From Kiritimatiellia bacterium (lineage in GTDB: Bacteria; Verrucomicrobiota; Kiritimatiellia; SLAD01), in the NCBI GenBank assembly GCA_007134175.1, contig SLLF01000337.1, positions 1 through 5,141 of the forward strand: 5,141 nucleotides of DNA, in the 5' to 3' direction. The first letter of the stretch is position 1, and each line of letters begins with the position of its first letter. Shown here piece by piece: positions 4,960 to 5,141 of the stretch. Position numbers and translations under genes: made by a program. Below the pieces are notes generated by a model. That model was given only the letters and a program-made list of their open reading frames with translations, searched no databases and was not told where the DNA came from.

Positions 4960-5141
4960 ATTTCAGCCGTGGCTACCACCAGCGAGGAGGTGGGCGGCAC
5001 GATAATCGCAGCGGCTTCGTCCCAAGGCTGATCGGTGCGCGCCCATGGGTCAAGCAGGCGGAACGGACCGGCGACAGGCAACTGCGGCCGCACGTGCAAC
5101 TCGCGGTAGCCTTCATTGGCCAGCAACCAAACGTGTCGGCC
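4956..5141 (-). CDS. C-terminal fragment of a probable glycosidase-like protein (5' end outside window)
   Basis: The last 61 codons of a gene enter from the right edge and stop at TGA 4958-4956. The residues read GRHVWLLANEGYRELHVRP at the start, then FRLLDPWARTDQPW (27-40) and IIVPPTSSLVVATAEI (46-61). A 'LLANEG' strand, a 'LLDPW' strand and a final 'VPPTSSLVVA' strand make the usual ending of the C-terminal beta-sandwich in large glycoside hydrolases (GH106-, GH78- or GH2-like). The exact family cannot be decided from this piece. It is probably the first gene visible of the carbohydrate operon that continues with the oxidoreductase and GH99-like genes, the ATPase being interposed. Confidence 0.65.
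   Translation of the reverse strand, partial: GRHVWLLANEGYRELHVRPQLPVAGPFRLLDPWARTDQPWDEAAAIIVPPTSSLVVATAEI

Overview
The window is about 5.1 kb of bacterial DNA in which every supported gene reads on the minus strand. Coding regions are GC-rich and the intergenic spots are repeat-laden or AT-rich. A GH99-like (WbsX-type) carbohydrate enzyme sits with a FAD_oxidored flavoprotein and a glycosidase-like C-terminus. With a GxxExxY protein and a DUF4143 ATPase nearby, this suggests an uncultivated environmental, glycan-degrading bacterium. I would guess the Verrucomicrobiota/Lentisphaerota/Planctomycetota group, but that assignment is an inference from gene content only.

Layout in transcription order (right to left). 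(1) 5141-4956: C-terminal 61 residues of a protein resembling the last beta-sandwich of a glycosidase, running off the window. (2) 4959-4911: a 49-bp sequence that recurs, with a 9-nt gap, at 3487-3448. (3) Between these direct repeats lie an AT-rich promoter region with a perfect 9+9 palindrome (4885-4865), an AAA_14/DUF4143 ATPase (4857-3616) and a short spacer with a 9-bp hairpin. (4) A tightly coupled pair, FAD-dependent oxidoreductase (3416-2103) and GH99-like protein (2103-988), joined by a TAATG stop/start overlap. (5) 987-661: three hairpin units of about 100 bp. (6) A small GxxExxY (PDDEXK_3-type) gene (660-253). (7) 252-1: two more hairpin units, the last reaching the window edge, so the array may continue.

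The carbohydrate genes probably formed one operon (glycosidase, oxidoreductase, GH99-like). The ATPase looks like a later arrival between its first and second genes, because it has its own AT-rich promoter/operator and is bracketed by direct repeats.

The most unusual part is positions 1-987. Each of five units folds into a 73-75-nt hairpin with two 28-nt arms. Differences between arms nearly always become G.U pairs in the minus-strand RNA, and one pair covaries (G-C to U-A), so the structure seems to be kept as RNA made in the gene direction. The GxxExxY gene itself appears to sit in the loop of a degenerate unit: a left-arm relative overlaps its stop codon, a right-arm relative lies in its first codons, and its Shine-Dalgarno leader is related to the spacer between units. 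The short units may therefore be gene-less relatives of a GxxExxY-carrying element, a relationship like that of MITEs to their parent element. No RNA genes, transposases or CRISPR arrays were seen.
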